Numbered from the stretch's first letter, positions 1 to 9,865 are shown. The stretch: DNA of 48,863 bases from an uncultured Eubacteriales bacterium (GCA_949293815.1 CASFEZ010000017.1:1-48863), one strand, 5' to 3'. The notes: generated from the letters alone by a model not told the origin. A program made the numbers and translations.

Positions 1-9
1 TTTGATCGC

Positions 10-1818
10 ATGAATATATTTCTGAAAAAAGCAATCGGACTTGCGCTGGCAGGCTGTCTGGCTGTCGGCTGTGCACTGTCTGCCTTTGCCGCCGAAACCG
101 GCACCACCGCCCTCCGGCAGGAGGAAGGCACCACCAATACCGGCACCGGCGACACCGACGGTGACGGTGCACTGACGGCTGCTGACGCCAGAGAACTGGC
201 GCTTTCGGCGCAAAACGGCGATGCGGTCGCCGACGGCGACTACAATATGGACGGCAGCGTCAGCCTGGCGGACGCCAAAATTCTGCTGCGCGCCGCTGCG
301 GGCATTGCCCCCACCGCTTCGCTGGATGTGGACGACCCGCTTGCCGGAAATGGTTTGGGGCTTTACGACAGCGTGCTTTCCGCCAACGGCAAAAGCTATT
401 CGGCGGCGGAATACAGCTACTACTACACCTCGCTGTATATGTCCTACGCCCAGCAGTCCTATTATTATGATTACTATTACGGCGAGGGCTACGGCGCCAT
501 GCTCACCGGCTTTGACTATCAGCTCTCCCCCGCCGAACAATATCTGAGCACATCCGACGGCTCGCAGGTAAGCTACGCGGTCTATTTCAACGAGCTGGCC
601 ATTGCTACCATGGAACAGTATTCCTATTACGCAGCCCAAGCCAAAGCGCTGGGGCTGGAACTGGACGAGGAAGACCAGGCGTATATTGACGAAAATATGA
701 CCTCGATTTTACAGACCGCCGATTCTTACGGTATGACGCTGGACGCTTTTTTGGAGGAGCAGTACGGCGCGGGCATTAACTCCTATATTTTCATGAATGT
801 GATATACGAACAGCTGTATGCGCAAAAATACCAGGAGCATATGCAGCAGGAAATTTCCGACAGCATCACCGATGAGCAGATTGACGCCCAGTATGAATCC
901 GACCCCACCGCGTATAACCTGGCAACCTTGCGCGCCATGCGTTTTTCCGTAACCGAGAATGAGGACGGCACCTCAGACGCTGAGCAGCAGCAGGCGGCGG
1001 CAGCCGATTTTATGAGCTCCGTAACCGATGAGGCTTCCTTTGTTGCGCTGGCGGCGGAAGTCGATCCGGTCAACTTTCCGGAATCCATCAATTCTCTGAT
1101 TGCGGATATTGACTATGACACCCTTGCCCAGTATGTGGGCGAAGACGCGGCCGATTGGGCATTTTCCGCAGACCGGAAAACGGCGGATATGCAGATCTTT
1201 ACAACCGGCTCCTATATCTATGTGCTGTTCATCAGCGAGCCTGCCGCAAAAAACGAAGAATGCCTGCCGTCGGTACGGCATATTCTGGTTTCCTTTGACG
1301 ATTCCGAGGAAGTTACCTCCGAAGAGGGTGTAACCGATGCGTACGGCAACCGCGTTCTGTCCAGAGAGGAAGCCTATGCCCTTTGTGAGGACTACCTGAA
1401 AGAATACGAACGGGGCGATCGAACCGAAGAGAGCTTTGCGGCTCTGGCGGAAAAGTACAGCGAGGATACCGCTTCCCTCTCCTCCGGCGGTCAGGGCAGC
1501 GAAGGCGGTCTGTACAGCGATATTCCCCGCGGACAGTTTGTAGAACCGTTTGAGGAGTGGGCATACGACGAGTCCCGCGAGGTCGGAGACACGGGCATTA
1601 TTGAAAGCGAACACGGCTATCATATTATGTATTTCTGCGGCAGAGCCGAAGAACCGGACTGGAAAGCCACCATCCGCGAAGAGCTTGCTTCGGAACAAAC
1701 GGAAGAATACATGGAATCGCTTGCCGATAAATATACCGGTTCCGCCTCATATCGCGATGAGGACGCCGAAGCGGCATATACCTTTGCGCTGCAGGCAGTG
1801 GAAGGGTATTTTGCATAA
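10..1818 (+). CDS. Secreted parvulin-type peptidyl-prolyl isomerase with N-terminal dockerin-like module
   Basis: A 602-residue exported foldase. Residues 1-27 form a signal peptide (KK, then a hydrophobic core). An AFA site at 25-27 suits signal peptidase I, but LAGC at 13-16 would also fit a lipobox, so a lipoprotein (PrsA-like) is possible. Residues 47-99 carry two EF-hand-like loops (D48-T-D-G-D-G and D77-Y-N-M-D-G), each followed by a short helix, the pattern of a type I dockerin. A tyrosine-rich, SurA-N-like helical part follows (about 120-400). A PpiC rotamase domain lies from about 419 to 550 (RHILVSF, GGLYSDIPRGQFVEPFE, HGYHIMYF). The family isomerises prolyl bonds in proteins folding outside the membrane. 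The start is the first ATG, with only nine bases before it, so its ribosome site is not visible. Rotamase is confident; the dockerin call rests on the two calcium loops. Confidence 0.88.
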   Translation: MNIFLKKAIGLALAGCLAVGCALSAFAAETGTTALRQEEGTTNTGTGDTDGDGALTAADARELALSAQNGDAVADGDYNMDGSVSLADAKILLRAAAGIAPTASLDVDDPLAGNGLGLYDSVLSANGKSYSAAEYSYYYTSLYMSYAQQSYYYDYYYGEGYGAMLTGFDYQLSPAEQYLSTSDGSQVSYAVYFNELAIATMEQYSYYAAQAKALGLELDEEDQAYIDENMTSILQTADSYGMTLDAFLEEQYGAGINSYIFMNVIYEQLYAQKYQEHMQQEISDSITDEQIDAQYESDPTAYNLATLRAMRFSVTENEDGTSDAEQQQAAAADFMSSVTDEASFVALAAEVDPVNFPESINSLIADIDYDTLAQYVGEDAADWAFSADRKTADMQIFTTGSYIYVLFISEPAAKNEECLPSVRHILVSFDDSEEVTSEEGVTDAYGNRVLSREEAYALCEDYLKEYERGDRTEESFAALAEKYSEDTASLSSGGQGSEGGLYSDIPRGQFVEPFEEWAYDESREVGDTGIIESEHGYHIMYFCGRAEEPDWKATIREELASEQTEEYMESLADKYTGSASYRDEDAEAAYTFALQAVEGYFA

Positions 1819-1823
1819 AAACG

Positions 1824-1866
1824 AAAAACAATGGGGTTGTCCGGACGGGCAGCTCCATTGTTTTTT
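1824..1866 (+). terminator. Rho-independent terminator after the foldase gene
   Basis: AACAATGG at 1827-1834 pairs with CCATTGTT at 1855-1862. An inner TGTCC/GGGCA pairing extends the stem, and a run of T follows directly. It ends the first transcription unit. Confidence 0.75.
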
Positions 1867-2014
1867 CAGCATAAAATCGACAGAATTTGACATTACTGCA
1901 TAACGCACAAAGAAATCTTTCGATTTTACGCCTATACTTTTGGTCTTTTTTGTGCATTCTATCTACGAAACGAAAAAAAATACGAGTCATTTCTGACAAA
2001 ATAATCAAAAACGC

Positions 2015-2043
2015 TTGAAAACGATGGTTATATTTGTTAAAAT
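2015..2043 (+). promoter_or_regulatory. Sigma-A type promoter for the glg operon
   Basis: TTGAAA at 2015-2020, a 17-base spacer and TAAAAT at 2038-2043, in AT-rich DNA about 33 bases before the glgB start. No operator-like palindrome is seen beside it. Confidence 0.7.
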
Positions 2044-2076
2044 AACTTCGTATCGATGATTGCGGAGGTGTGTGAT

Positions 2077-4017
2077 ATGGCAAAAAAGGATGGCGGCAAC
2101 GGCGAATATCCGATTTTTCTGTTTCACCAGGGCAACAATGCCCGCGCCTATGAATTTCTCGGCGCGCACCGAACGGGCACAGACGAAGTGACATTCCGCG
2201 TATGGGCGCCGAATGCCGAATCCGTCTGCGTAACGGGGGATTTTAACGGCTGGAATGCAGAGGCGAATCCCTGCGTTCGGCTGAGCAAAGAGGGAATTTG
2301 GGAAGGCGTTGTGTCCGGCGTCAAGGTGTATGACGCATATAAATACTGTATTACCGCCAAAAGCGGAAAAAAGCTGATGAAAAGCGACCCGTATGGCTAC
2401 CACATGGAAACCCGACCGGACAATGCTACAAAATATTACGAGCTGGACGGCTTCAGCTGGAGCGACAGCGATTGGATGCAGCGGCGCGCATCGCGAGCGG
2501 TATATCACGACCCGGTGAATATCTACGAAGTGCATGCCGGCTCCTGGCGCAAATACCCGGACGATAACTTTTTATCTTACCGGGATTTGGCGGATCAGCT
2601 GGTGGACTATGTTGCCGATATGGGCTATACGCATATCGAATTTATGCCTCTGGCGGAGCACCCCTTTGACGGCTCCTGGGGCTACCAGGTTACCGGATAT
2701 TATGCGGTCACCTCCCGCTACGGCACGCCCCACGATTTTATGTATCTGGTCAACAAATGCCATGAGGCGGGCATCGGCGTTATCATGGACTGGGTTCCCG
2801 CCCATTTTCCGAAAGACGCCAACGGTCTGTATGAATTTGACGGCATGCCCTGTTATGAATACAAGGATCCCAAAAAAGGCGAGCACTACCAGTGGGGCAC
2901 CCGGGTGTTCGACTACGGCAGAACCGAAGTACAGAGTTTTTTGATGTCCAACGCCGAATTTTGGTTCGACAAATACCATGTGGACGGTCTGCGCGTGGAC
3001 GCGGTGGCATCCATGCTCTATCTTGACTACGGACGGGATGACGGGCAATGGATTCCCAACAAAGACGGCGGACGGGAAAACCTGGAGGCAGTAGCCTGCT
3101 TAAAGAAGATTAACGAAGCGGTGTTCCGGGATTTTCCCGGCGTGATGATGATAGCCGAAGAAAGCACCGCCTGGCCGATGGTTTCCAAGCCGGTCTATCT
3201 GGGCGGCTTGGGCTTTAACTTCAAATGGAACATGGGCTGGATGAACGATATTTTGAAATACTTTTCTTTGGACGGGTATTTCAGAAAATACAATCACGAT
3301 CTCATTACCTTCTCTTTCTTCTATGCCTTTTCCGAAAACTTTGTGCTGCCCATCTCCCACGATGAGGTGGTGCACGGCAAATGCTCGCTTATCAATAAAA
3401 TGCCCGGGGAGTATGAGGAAAAATTTGCCGGTGTACGCTCCTTTTTGGGATATATGTACGCGCATCCGGGCAAAAAGCTGCTGTTTATGGGGCAGGAGTT
3501 CGGTCAGTTTATTGAGTGGAACGAAAAGCAGGAGCTGGACTGGGTGCTGCTGGACTATGAACGCCACCGCCAATTACAGGAATATACCCGGCAGTTGAAC
3601 CGCTTTTATCGGGCGCATTCGCCGTTTTGGGAAATCGACTATTCCTGGGAGGGCTTTGAATGGCTTATCAGCGGCGACAACGCCAATTCGGTGATCGCGT
3701 TCCTGCGCAAAAACGAGGCGGGCGACACCATTGTTGTGATTTGCAACTTCACCAAAGTACGCCGGGATTTCTACAAGGTCGGCGTACCGGAAAAGGGCGT
3801 TTACGAAATTCTTTTCAACTCAGATGCCAGAGAATTCGGCGGCGAAGGCATTTTGCGCAAAAAACAGTACAAAACGCTGCCTCTGCCGATGCACGGGCAG
3901 GAGCAGGCGCTGGAGCTGACGCTGCCGCCGCTTTCCACCATGTATCTGGTTAAGAAAAAAACAAAACAGAGAACCGCAAAAACCACCCCCGCCGACAGCG
4001 CGCAGCCAAAAAAATAA
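2077..4017 (+). CDS. glgB: 1,4-alpha-glucan branching enzyme GlgB
   Basis: A 646-residue GH13 enzyme that makes the alpha-1,6 branches of glycogen. A CBM48 (N2) module lies at about 25-130 (FRVWAPNAESV, GDFNGWN). The catalytic barrel shows all three acids: nucleophile D308 in GLRVDAVASM, acid/base E361 in MIAEESTAW, and D429 in ISHDEVVHGK. The E. coli-type N1 extension is absent, so this is the shorter form. The C-terminus ends in a Lys/Thr-rich tail. I chose ATG 2077 because GGAGG at 2064-2068 sits properly before it; an in-frame ATG at 2056 lies upstream of that site. First gene of the glgB-C-D-A cluster, with 52 bases to glgC. Confidence 0.96.
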   Translation: MAKKDGGNGEYPIFLFHQGNNARAYEFLGAHRTGTDEVTFRVWAPNAESVCVTGDFNGWNAEANPCVRLSKEGIWEGVVSGVKVYDAYKYCITAKSGKKLMKSDPYGYHMETRPDNATKYYELDGFSWSDSDWMQRRASRAVYHDPVNIYEVHAGSWRKYPDDNFLSYRDLADQLVDYVADMGYTHIEFMPLAEHPFDGSWGYQVTGYYAVTSRYGTPHDFMYLVNKCHEAGIGVIMDWVPAHFPKDANGLYEFDGMPCYEYKDPKKGEHYQWGTRVFDYGRTEVQSFLMSNAEFWFDKYHVDGLRVDAVASMLYLDYGRDDGQWIPNKDGGRENLEAVACLKKINEAVFRDFPGVMMIAEESTAWPMVSKPVYLGGLGFNFKWNMGWMNDILKYFSLDGYFRKYNHDLITFSFFYAFSENFVLPISHDEVVHGKCSLINKMPGEYEEKFAGVRSFLGYMYAHPGKKLLFMGQEFGQFIEWNEKQELDWVLLDYERHRQLQEYTRQLNRFYRAHSPFWEIDYSWEGFEWLISGDNANSVIAFLRKNEAGDTIVVICNFTKVRRDFYKVGVPEKGVYEILFNSDAREFGGEGILRKKQYKTLPLPMHGQEQALELTLPPLSTMYLVKKKTKQRTAKTTPADSAQPKK

Positions 4018-4069
4018 AGCGGCTGCCCTTTGAGGCAACAAAAAAATACAGAAAAACGGAGGTCAGCTT

Positions 4070-5290
4070 ATGGCTCGAAAAAAAGAATGTATCGCCATGC
4101 TTCTTGCCGGCGGTCAGGGAAGCAGGCTGGGTATTCTTACCCATAAACTCGCAAAGCCCGCCGTGCCTTTCGGCGGCAAATACCGCATTATCGACTTTCC
4201 CCTTTCCAACTGCGTCAATTCCGGTATCGACACTGTGGGCGTTTTGACCCAGTACCAGCCTCTGGTGCTCAACGACTATATCGGCAACGGTCATGCCTGG
4301 GACCTGGATCGGGCGGACGGCGGCGTACACGTGCTCTCCCCGTACCAGCAAATTACCGGCACCGCCTGGTACAAGGGCACCGCCAATGCCATTTACCAGA
4401 ATATCAACTTTATTGACCGCTATTCCCCGGACTATGTGGCGGTGCTCTCCGGCGACCATATTTACAAAATGGACTACTCCAAAATGCTGGAATATCATAA
4501 GAGCAAAGACGCAGCCTGCACCATTGCCATGCTGGAGGTGCCCTGGGAAGAGGCGTCCCGCTTCGGGCTGATGTTTACCGACGAGGACGGCAGAATTACC
4601 GCATTCGAGGAAAAACCGAAGAACCCCAGAAGCAATAAGGCGTCCATGGGCGTGTATATTTTCACATGGTCAAAGCTGCGCAAGTACCTGATTGAGGACG
4701 AGGACAATCCCGCCTCCTCCAACGACTTCGGCAAGGATGTCATTCCCGCTATGCACACAGCCGGCGAGAAACTGTACGCCTATGCCTTTGACGGGTACTG
4801 GAAAGATGTGGGTACCATTGACAGCCTTTGGGAAGCCAATCTGGACTTGCTGAACCCGAAGGTCAATCTGGATCTGAGCGACGATTCCTGGAAAATTTAC
4901 GGCAACAATTCCGCCCAGCCGCCCCACTATCTCTCCTCCTGTGCGGTGGTGGAAAGCTGCATGATCAGCGCGGGCTGCGAGATCAGCGGCGAGGTGGATT
5001 ATTCGGTGCTGTTTTCCAATGTCACCATTGAAGAGGGCGCCACCGTAAAATACTCCATCGTTATGCCCGGTACGGTCATCAAAAGCGGCGCGGTGGTGCA
5101 GTACGCCATGCTGGCGGAAAATGTAACCGTAGAGTCCGGCGCCGTAATTGGCGAATGCCCGGAAAAAATGGAGGATTTGGACAAATGGGGCATTGCCGTG
5201 GTCGGCAACGGCGTCAAAATCGGCAAAAACGCCAAAATCGCCCCCAAGATTATGTGCGATAACGATGTGCAGGAGGGAGAATCCATATGA
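4070..5290 (+). CDS. glgC: Glucose-1-phosphate adenylyltransferase, catalytic subunit GlgC
   Basis: A 406-residue enzyme making ADP-glucose from ATP and glucose-1-phosphate, the committed step of glycogen synthesis. The N-terminal nucleotidyltransferase loop is intact ([11 protein letters not shown], then [15 protein letters not shown]). The sugar-binding region includes [15 protein letters not shown], and a left-handed beta-helix with hexapeptide repeats fills the last 100 residues. GGAGG lies seven bases before ATG 4070. The stop overlaps the glgD start in ATGA, implying translational coupling and a fixed subunit ratio. In Firmicutes with both genes, GlgC is the catalytic partner of a GlgC/GlgD complex. 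Confidence 0.96.
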   Translation: MARKKECIAMLLAGGQGSRLGILTHKLAKPAVPFGGKYRIIDFPLSNCVNSGIDTVGVLTQYQPLVLNDYIGNGHAWDLDRADGGVHVLSPYQQITGTAWYKGTANAIYQNINFIDRYSPDYVAVLSGDHIYKMDYSKMLEYHKSKDAACTIAMLEVPWEEASRFGLMFTDEDGRITAFEEKPKNPRSNKASMGVYIFTWSKLRKYLIEDEDNPASSNDFGKDVIPAMHTAGEKLYAYAFDGYWKDVGTIDSLWEANLDLLNPKVNLDLSDDSWKIYGNNSAQPPHYLSSCAVVESCMISAGCEISGEVDYSVLFSNVTIEEGATVKYSIVMPGTVIKSGAVVQYAMLAENVTVESGAVIGECPEKMEDLDKWGIAVVGNGVKIGKNAKIAPKIMCDNDVQEGESI

Positions 5291-6402
5291 ACGGCAAAAA
5301 TATAGCGGGACTTATCTATTCCAATAGCTACGACAACAATCTGCCGGAGCTGACAAACCTGCGCACCATGGGCTCTGTCCCTTTCGGCGGTCGGTACCGT
5401 TTGATTGACTTTATGCTGTCAAACATGGTCAATACCGGCATTTCCAAGGTCGGTGTGCTGACCAAAAACAATTACCGTTCCCTGATGGATCACATCGGCA
5501 TGGGGCGTCCCTGGGATCTGGCGCGCAAAAGAGAGGGCATTTACCTGCTGCCGCCCTTTAATTCCAACGCTGCCGGCGATTATACCAACCGGCTGGAGGC
5601 ATGCCTGGCCGCCGAGGAATTTATTCGCCTGTCCAAAGAGGAATATATCCTGATGTGTGACAGCAATACCGTTTGCAGCTTTGATCTCGGCGATATGAGC
5701 CATTTCCATACGCAGCATGATGCGGATATTACCATCGGCTGCATGAGCGGCAAAACCCCCAATCTGCCCCAGCTGCCGGTATTTGAAACAGCGGAAGACG
5801 GCCGGATTACCGACATGGAGCTGGCGCCGAAGGACCATGAAGAGCGCTTCATATCCGCCCATATTGTGTTCATGAAAAAGAACCTTCTGCTCTCGCTTAT
5901 GCGGGATGCCCGTAGCCATGGCTACACGGATTTTGACCGGGATATCATTCAAAGAAATATCAACAGGCTCAAAATTTACGCTTATTCCGTGCCCGGCTTC
6001 TGCCGGATGATCGACTCCTTACAGGGCTATTACGACATCAACATGGAGCTGCTGGATTACGACAACCGCACCGCGCTGTTCTGTGACGACCGACCGGTTT
6101 TCACCAAGGTGCGGGACGATATGCCCTCCATTTACGGCATCGGGGGCGAAGCGAAAAATTCCCTGATTGCCGATGGCTGCGTCATTAACGGCACCGTGGA
6201 AAACTCCGTGCTCTCCCGGGGCGTTTATGTGGAAAAAGGCGCGGTCGTCAAAAACTGTGTGCTCATGCAGGGTACCTTTATCGGCGAAGACGCGTCGGTC
6301 AACTGTGTGATTTCAGACAAAAATGTGGTACTCAAGCCCCGCCAGAGCCTTTCCGGCGCAAAGAACTACCCGCTGTATATCGCAAAGGGGACGGTTATTT
6401 AA
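5287..6402 (+). CDS. glgD: GlgD, regulatory subunit of ADP-glucose pyrophosphorylase
   Basis: A 371-residue GlgC paralogue beginning [18 protein letters not shown]. The GGxGxRL pyrophosphorylase loop is missing: where GlgC has [11 protein letters not shown] this protein has [10 protein letters not shown], so it is not expected to catalyse the reaction. [18 protein letters not shown] and the C-terminal beta-helix are kept. From Geobacillus and other Firmicutes, GlgD is known to raise the activity of GlgC in a mixed tetramer. It overlaps glgC by four bases, and the gap to glgA contains a hairpin with a T-run. Confidence 0.95.
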   Translation: MNGKNIAGLIYSNSYDNNLPELTNLRTMGSVPFGGRYRLIDFMLSNMVNTGISKVGVLTKNNYRSLMDHIGMGRPWDLARKREGIYLLPPFNSNAAGDYTNRLEACLAAEEFIRLSKEEYILMCDSNTVCSFDLGDMSHFHTQHDADITIGCMSGKTPNLPQLPVFETAEDGRITDMELAPKDHEERFISAHIVFMKKNLLLSLMRDARSHGYTDFDRDIIQRNINRLKIYAYSVPGFCRMIDSLQGYYDINMELLDYDNRTALFCDDRPVFTKVRDDMPSIYGIGGEAKNSLIADGCVINGTVENSVLSRGVYVEKGAVVKNCVLMQGTFIGEDASVNCVISDKNVVLKPRQSLSGAKNYPLYIAKGTVI

Positions 6403-6450
6403 GAAAAACGCGTCATAACCGTGCGGATTTTTCCCCTCAGTCAAAGGTTT

Positions 6451-6473
6451 GGCGAGTCGCTCGCCTTGTTTTT
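6451..6473 (+). terminator. Hairpin with T-run between glgD and glgA
   Basis: GGCGAG, a TCG loop and CTCGCC, followed by TTGTTTTT, look like a short intrinsic terminator or attenuator. A second GC-rich hairpin (CCCGGC 6474-6479 with GCCGGG 6486-6491) follows. If active, it would lower glgA relative to glgBCD. Confidence 0.55.
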
Positions 6474-6533
6474 CCCGGCACATGCGCCGGGACGGATGAT
6501 TTTTGCGTGATACAAGAAAGGAAACGATGAAAA

Positions 6534-7958
6534 ATGAAAGTATTATTTGCAGCCAGCGAAGCCCGTCCCTTTGCCGCCAGCGGCGGTCTGGCGGATGTGG
6601 CCTGTTCGCTGCCGCAGGCTCTCAGGAAACGGTTGGTCGGCTGCCGGGTGATTATGCCGCTGTACAGTGCCATTCCCCAGCATTTGCGGGACAGCATGGA
6701 GTTTATCACGCATATTACCGTTCCCGTGGCCTGGCGCAGACAGTATTGCGGCATTTTCCAGGCGAAATACAATGGCGTTATCTATTATTTTATCGACAAC
6801 CAGTATTATTTTAAGCGGGACGGTCTGTACGGCTATTATGACGATGCGGAGCGCTATGCGTTTTTTGCCCGCGCTATTTTGGAAGTGATTCCCCATATTG
6901 ACTTTAAGCCGGATATTATTCACTGCAACGACTGGCAAACCGCGCTGACGCCGGTTTACTATTCGCTGTTTTACGCGAACCGCGAGGGCTTTGAAAACAT
7001 CAAAACCGTATTTACCATTCACAATATTCAATATCAGGGAAAATACGGCAGGGAAATCCTGAATGAAGTAGTCGGTCTGTCGCCGGAAGAGGCGCGGTAT
7101 GTGGAATACGACGACTGCGTCAACTATATGAAAGGCGCCATTGAATGCGCAAACAAGGTGACCACGGTCAGCCCCTCCTACGCAAAGGAAATTCTCGACC
7201 CCTGGTATTCCCACGGGCTGGACGGCATTTTACGCGACCGGGAATGGAAATTACAGGGCATTTTGAACGGCATTGGAACGGATATTTACGACCCGGAAAA
7301 CGACCCGGTGATTTACGCCCACTACTCCGCCGACGACCCGTCGGGCAAAGCGCTGAACAAAAAAGGGCTGCAGGAGGAAATGGGTCTGCCCGTGCGGGCG
7401 GATGTACCGCTTTTGAGCATTGTCAGCCGACTGGTCTCGCACAAGGGGTTTGATTTGATTAAAACGGTATTCGACGAACTGCTTTGGAATAATGATATTC
7501 AAGTGGTTGTTCTCGGATCGGGCGAATGGCAGTACGAGGACTTTTTCAAACGCATGCAGGAAAAATACCCGCAGAAGCTGGCGCTGCGGCTGGGCTTTCT
7601 GCCGGATTTGGCGCAGAAAATTTACGCCGGCTCCGATATTTTCCTGATGCCCTCCAAAAGTGAGCCATGCGGCCTGTCACAGATGGTTGCGCTGCGGTAC
7701 GGCAGTATTCCCATTGTGCGCGAAACCGGTGGTCTGAAGGATTCCATTTTTGACAGCGGCAACGGCGAGGGCAACGGCTTTACCTTTTCCAACTACAACG
7801 CCCACGATATGCTGCACACCATTTACCGTGCGCTGGAAGGCTATTCCAATCAAGAGGGCTGGCAAATTCTGGTCAAGCGCGCCATGCACTGCGACTACAG
7901 CTGGAAAAGCGCGGCGGGCGAATATATTAAAATGTACAAAGAGGTTTGCGGCGGCTGA
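6534..7958 (+). CDS. glgA: Glycogen synthase GlgA (GT5)
   Basis: A 474-residue GT-B glycosyltransferase that adds glucose from ADP-glucose to growing glycogen. N-terminal ASGGLADVACSLPQAL is the acceptor/donor loop, and the C-terminal Rossmann half has SRLVSHKGFDLI and SKSEPCGLSQMVALRYG with the family glutamate. The lysine of the usual KTGGL or KSGGL motif (E. coli K15) is alanine here (A15). I recall related clostridial sequences with the same change but could not check. The start follows AAGGAAACG at an acceptable spacing. It completes the glg cluster. An isomerase gene starts 48 bases downstream with no terminator between. Confidence 0.95.
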   Translation: MKVLFAASEARPFAASGGLADVACSLPQALRKRLVGCRVIMPLYSAIPQHLRDSMEFITHITVPVAWRRQYCGIFQAKYNGVIYYFIDNQYYFKRDGLYGYYDDAERYAFFARAILEVIPHIDFKPDIIHCNDWQTALTPVYYSLFYANREGFENIKTVFTIHNIQYQGKYGREILNEVVGLSPEEARYVEYDDCVNYMKGAIECANKVTTVSPSYAKEILDPWYSHGLDGILRDREWKLQGILNGIGTDIYDPENDPVIYAHYSADDPSGKALNKKGLQEEMGLPVRADVPLLSIVSRLVSHKGFDLIKTVFDELLWNNDIQVVVLGSGEWQYEDFFKRMQEKYPQKLALRLGFLPDLAQKIYAGSDIFLMPSKSEPCGLSQMVALRYGSIPIVRETGGLKDSIFDSGNGEGNGFTFSNYNAHDMLHTIYRALEGYSNQEGWQILVKRAMHCDYSWKSAAGEYIKMYKEVCGG

Positions 7959-8006
7959 TTTTGCGCAGCGCGACCCGTTGATTATGATAAAAAGCGAGGT
8001 ACCCAT

Positions 8007-8873
8007 ATGGCAGAATGGCTGCTTTCCGCCTTTGCCGATGAAGCCGGCGGCGGCATTCGGGAACAAATACAGGCTCTGCAAGCGAACGACATGACGCATA
8101 TTGAGCCGCGCGGTTTGGATTGGGGCAATATCTCTGAAATAACCGAACATGAAAGCAAAGAACTGCGCCGTATATTAGACGATAACGGCATTGGCATATC
8201 CGCCCTCGGTTCTCCGTTCGGCAAGATTGGCATTCGCGAGGATTTTGCGCCCCATTTTGAAAAATTCAAGCAATGTGTCGAAAACGCCTGCATTTTAGGG
8301 GCGAAGCGCATTCGGATTTTTTCTTTCTATTTTCAGGATGGGGACGACTTTGCCGCTCTGCGGGATGAAGTGCTGGAGCGGCTGGAAAAATTTTGCGATT
8401 ACGCAAACAAAAGCGATATCTGGTGCTGCCATGAAAACGAAAAGGGCATTTACGGAGATATTCCGGCGCGTAATCTGGATATTTTGAAAGCCCTTGACGG
8501 CAAAATCAAGGGCGTATTCGACCCGGCGAACTACATTCAATGCGGCGTGACCGACATTCCGGCGGCGTATGACCTGCTGGAGCCATACATCGATTACCTG
8601 CATATCAAGGATTGTCTTGCCGCCACCGGCAAGGTGGTACCGGCGGGCAGCGGCGATGGGCAGATTCTGACGCTTTTGCGGCGCTTTGCCAAAAAAGCGG
8701 GTAAGCGATTCCTGACGCTGGAGCCTCACTTGAAAGTATTTGACGGTCTGGCGGCGTTAGAGCAGGCGGGCGGCACGGAGTCAGTGGATGTGGAAGACTT
8801 TACCTATCCTACCAACCGGGCGGCGTTCGATGCTGCCGCCGAGGCGTTGCGGGCGCTTTTGCAGCAGGTTTGA
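8007..8873 (+). CDS. Sugar phosphate isomerase/epimerase family TIM-barrel protein
   Basis: A 288-residue protein of the xylose-isomerase-like/AP-endonuclease-2 barrel fold. Visible marks are the opening LLSAFADEAGGGIREQI, HIEPRGLDWGN, the central CCHENEKGIYGD (metal-ligand strand), GVFDPANYIQCG, YLHIKDC and the C-terminal FLTLEPHL. The spread of Glu, Asp and His at strand ends fits a single divalent metal site. The family interconverts or epimerises sugars and keto-sugars; the substrate cannot be read from sequence. It follows glgA by 48 bases and precedes an SDR oxidoreductase by 31, so the pair probably act on the same sugar acid or keto-sugar, perhaps transcribed from the glg promoter. 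Confidence 0.85.
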   Translation: MAEWLLSAFADEAGGGIREQIQALQANDMTHIEPRGLDWGNISEITEHESKELRRILDDNGIGISALGSPFGKIGIREDFAPHFEKFKQCVENACILGAKRIRIFSFYFQDGDDFAALRDEVLERLEKFCDYANKSDIWCCHENEKGIYGDIPARNLDILKALDGKIKGVFDPANYIQCGVTDIPAAYDLLEPYIDYLHIKDCLAATGKVVPAGSGDGQILTLLRRFAKKAGKRFLTLEPHLKVFDGLAALEQAGGTESVDVEDFTYPTNRAAFDAAAEALRALLQQV

Positions 8874-8904
8874 CTTATTTGATTCTTAGAAAGGACTGTT
8901 ACCC

Positions 8905-9756
8905 ATGTTTTCACATACCAACTTAAAAGACCGTGTCGCCGTCATAACCGGCGGCGGCGGTGTGCTTTGCAGCGGCTTTGCCAGAGATTTGGCGGCGCAG
9001 GGCATGAAGGTTGCCATTCTGGATTTAAATTTGGAAGCGGCACAAAAGGTCGCCGATGAAATCAACGCCGCCGGCGGTACCGCCTTAGGGGTAGCGTGCA
9101 ATGTGCTGGATACCGACAGCCTGAAAAAGGCCAAAAAGCAGGTCAACGAAGCGTTCGGCCCCTGCGATTTGCTTTTGAACGGCGCGGGCGGCAACAACCC
9201 CAAGGGCACCACCACCAAGGATACGCTGTCCCTTGAAGATATCACCGAAAAGAACCCGGAAGTGAAAACCTTTTTTGATTTGGAGCCGGAGGGGATTCAG
9301 TTTGTATTCAATCTGAATATTCTGGGCACCCTTTTGACCACGCAGGTATTCGCGCTGGATATGGTGGGCAGAGAGCACACCACCATCATCAATGTATCCT
9401 CGATGAACGCCTACCGCCCCTTAACGCGCATTCCCGCCTACTCCGCCGCCAAAGCCGGCGTTTCCAACTTTACCCAGTGGATGGCGGTTCATTTTGCGGA
9501 TGTGGGTATTCGCGTCAACGCCTTAGCGCCGGGCTTTTTCTCCACCAACCAGAATAAGACATTGCTCTATAACCCGGACGGCTCTCTTTCCGCCCGCTCG
9601 GAAAAAATCATCAGCCACACCCCCCTGCGCCGGTTCGGCACTCCGGAGGATTTGACTGGTACGCTGCTGTACTTGGCGGATGAGACCTATTCCGCCTTTG
9701 TCACCGGCGTCATTATCCCCATCGACGGCGGTTTTGCCGCCTATTCCGGCGTATAA
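8905..9756 (+). CDS. SDR-family oxidoreductase, possibly D-mannonate/fructuronate-type
   Basis: A 283-residue classical short-chain dehydrogenase. It has the Rossmann glycine-rich turn ITGGGGVLCSGFA (15-26), an NGAGGN loop equivalent to NNAG, a catalytic serine in NVSSMNAYRP, and YSAAK supplying the Tyr and Lys pair near residue 175. The C-terminus has PIDGGFAAYSGV. The length and the insert between the NAG motif and the active site resemble the D-mannonate oxidoreductase group (YjmF/UxuB-like SDRs); that is recall of the family, not proof. AGAAAGGA precedes ATG 8905. It is paired with the isomerase upstream and followed by a terminator at 9759-9798. Confidence 0.82.
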   Translation: MFSHTNLKDRVAVITGGGGVLCSGFARDLAAQGMKVAILDLNLEAAQKVADEINAAGGTALGVACNVLDTDSLKKAKKQVNEAFGPCDLLLNGAGGNNPKGTTTKDTLSLEDITEKNPEVKTFFDLEPEGIQFVFNLNILGTLLTTQVFALDMVGREHTTIINVSSMNAYRPLTRIPAYSAAKAGVSNFTQWMAVHFADVGIRVNALAPGFFSTNQNKTLLYNPDGSLSARSEKIISHTPLRRFGTPEDLTGTLLYLADETYSAFVTGVIIPIDGGFAAYSGV

Positions 9757-9758
9757 AC

Positions 9759-9798
9759 GGACATTGGTCCCGTGTTCGATGCCAATGTGTGCTTTTTT
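9759..9798 (+). terminator. Terminator after the SDR gene
   Basis: ACATTGG at 9761-9767 pairs with CCAATGT at 9782-9788, and six T follow at 9793-9798. It closes the glg-isomerase-SDR unit before the rpsO promoter. Confidence 0.7.
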
Positions 9799-9865
9799 GA
9801 GCAAGAAGCACGAGCGTTTCCGCTCCTCGGGCGCGGATGTTTACGATTTTACCAAAGAAAAGCTC

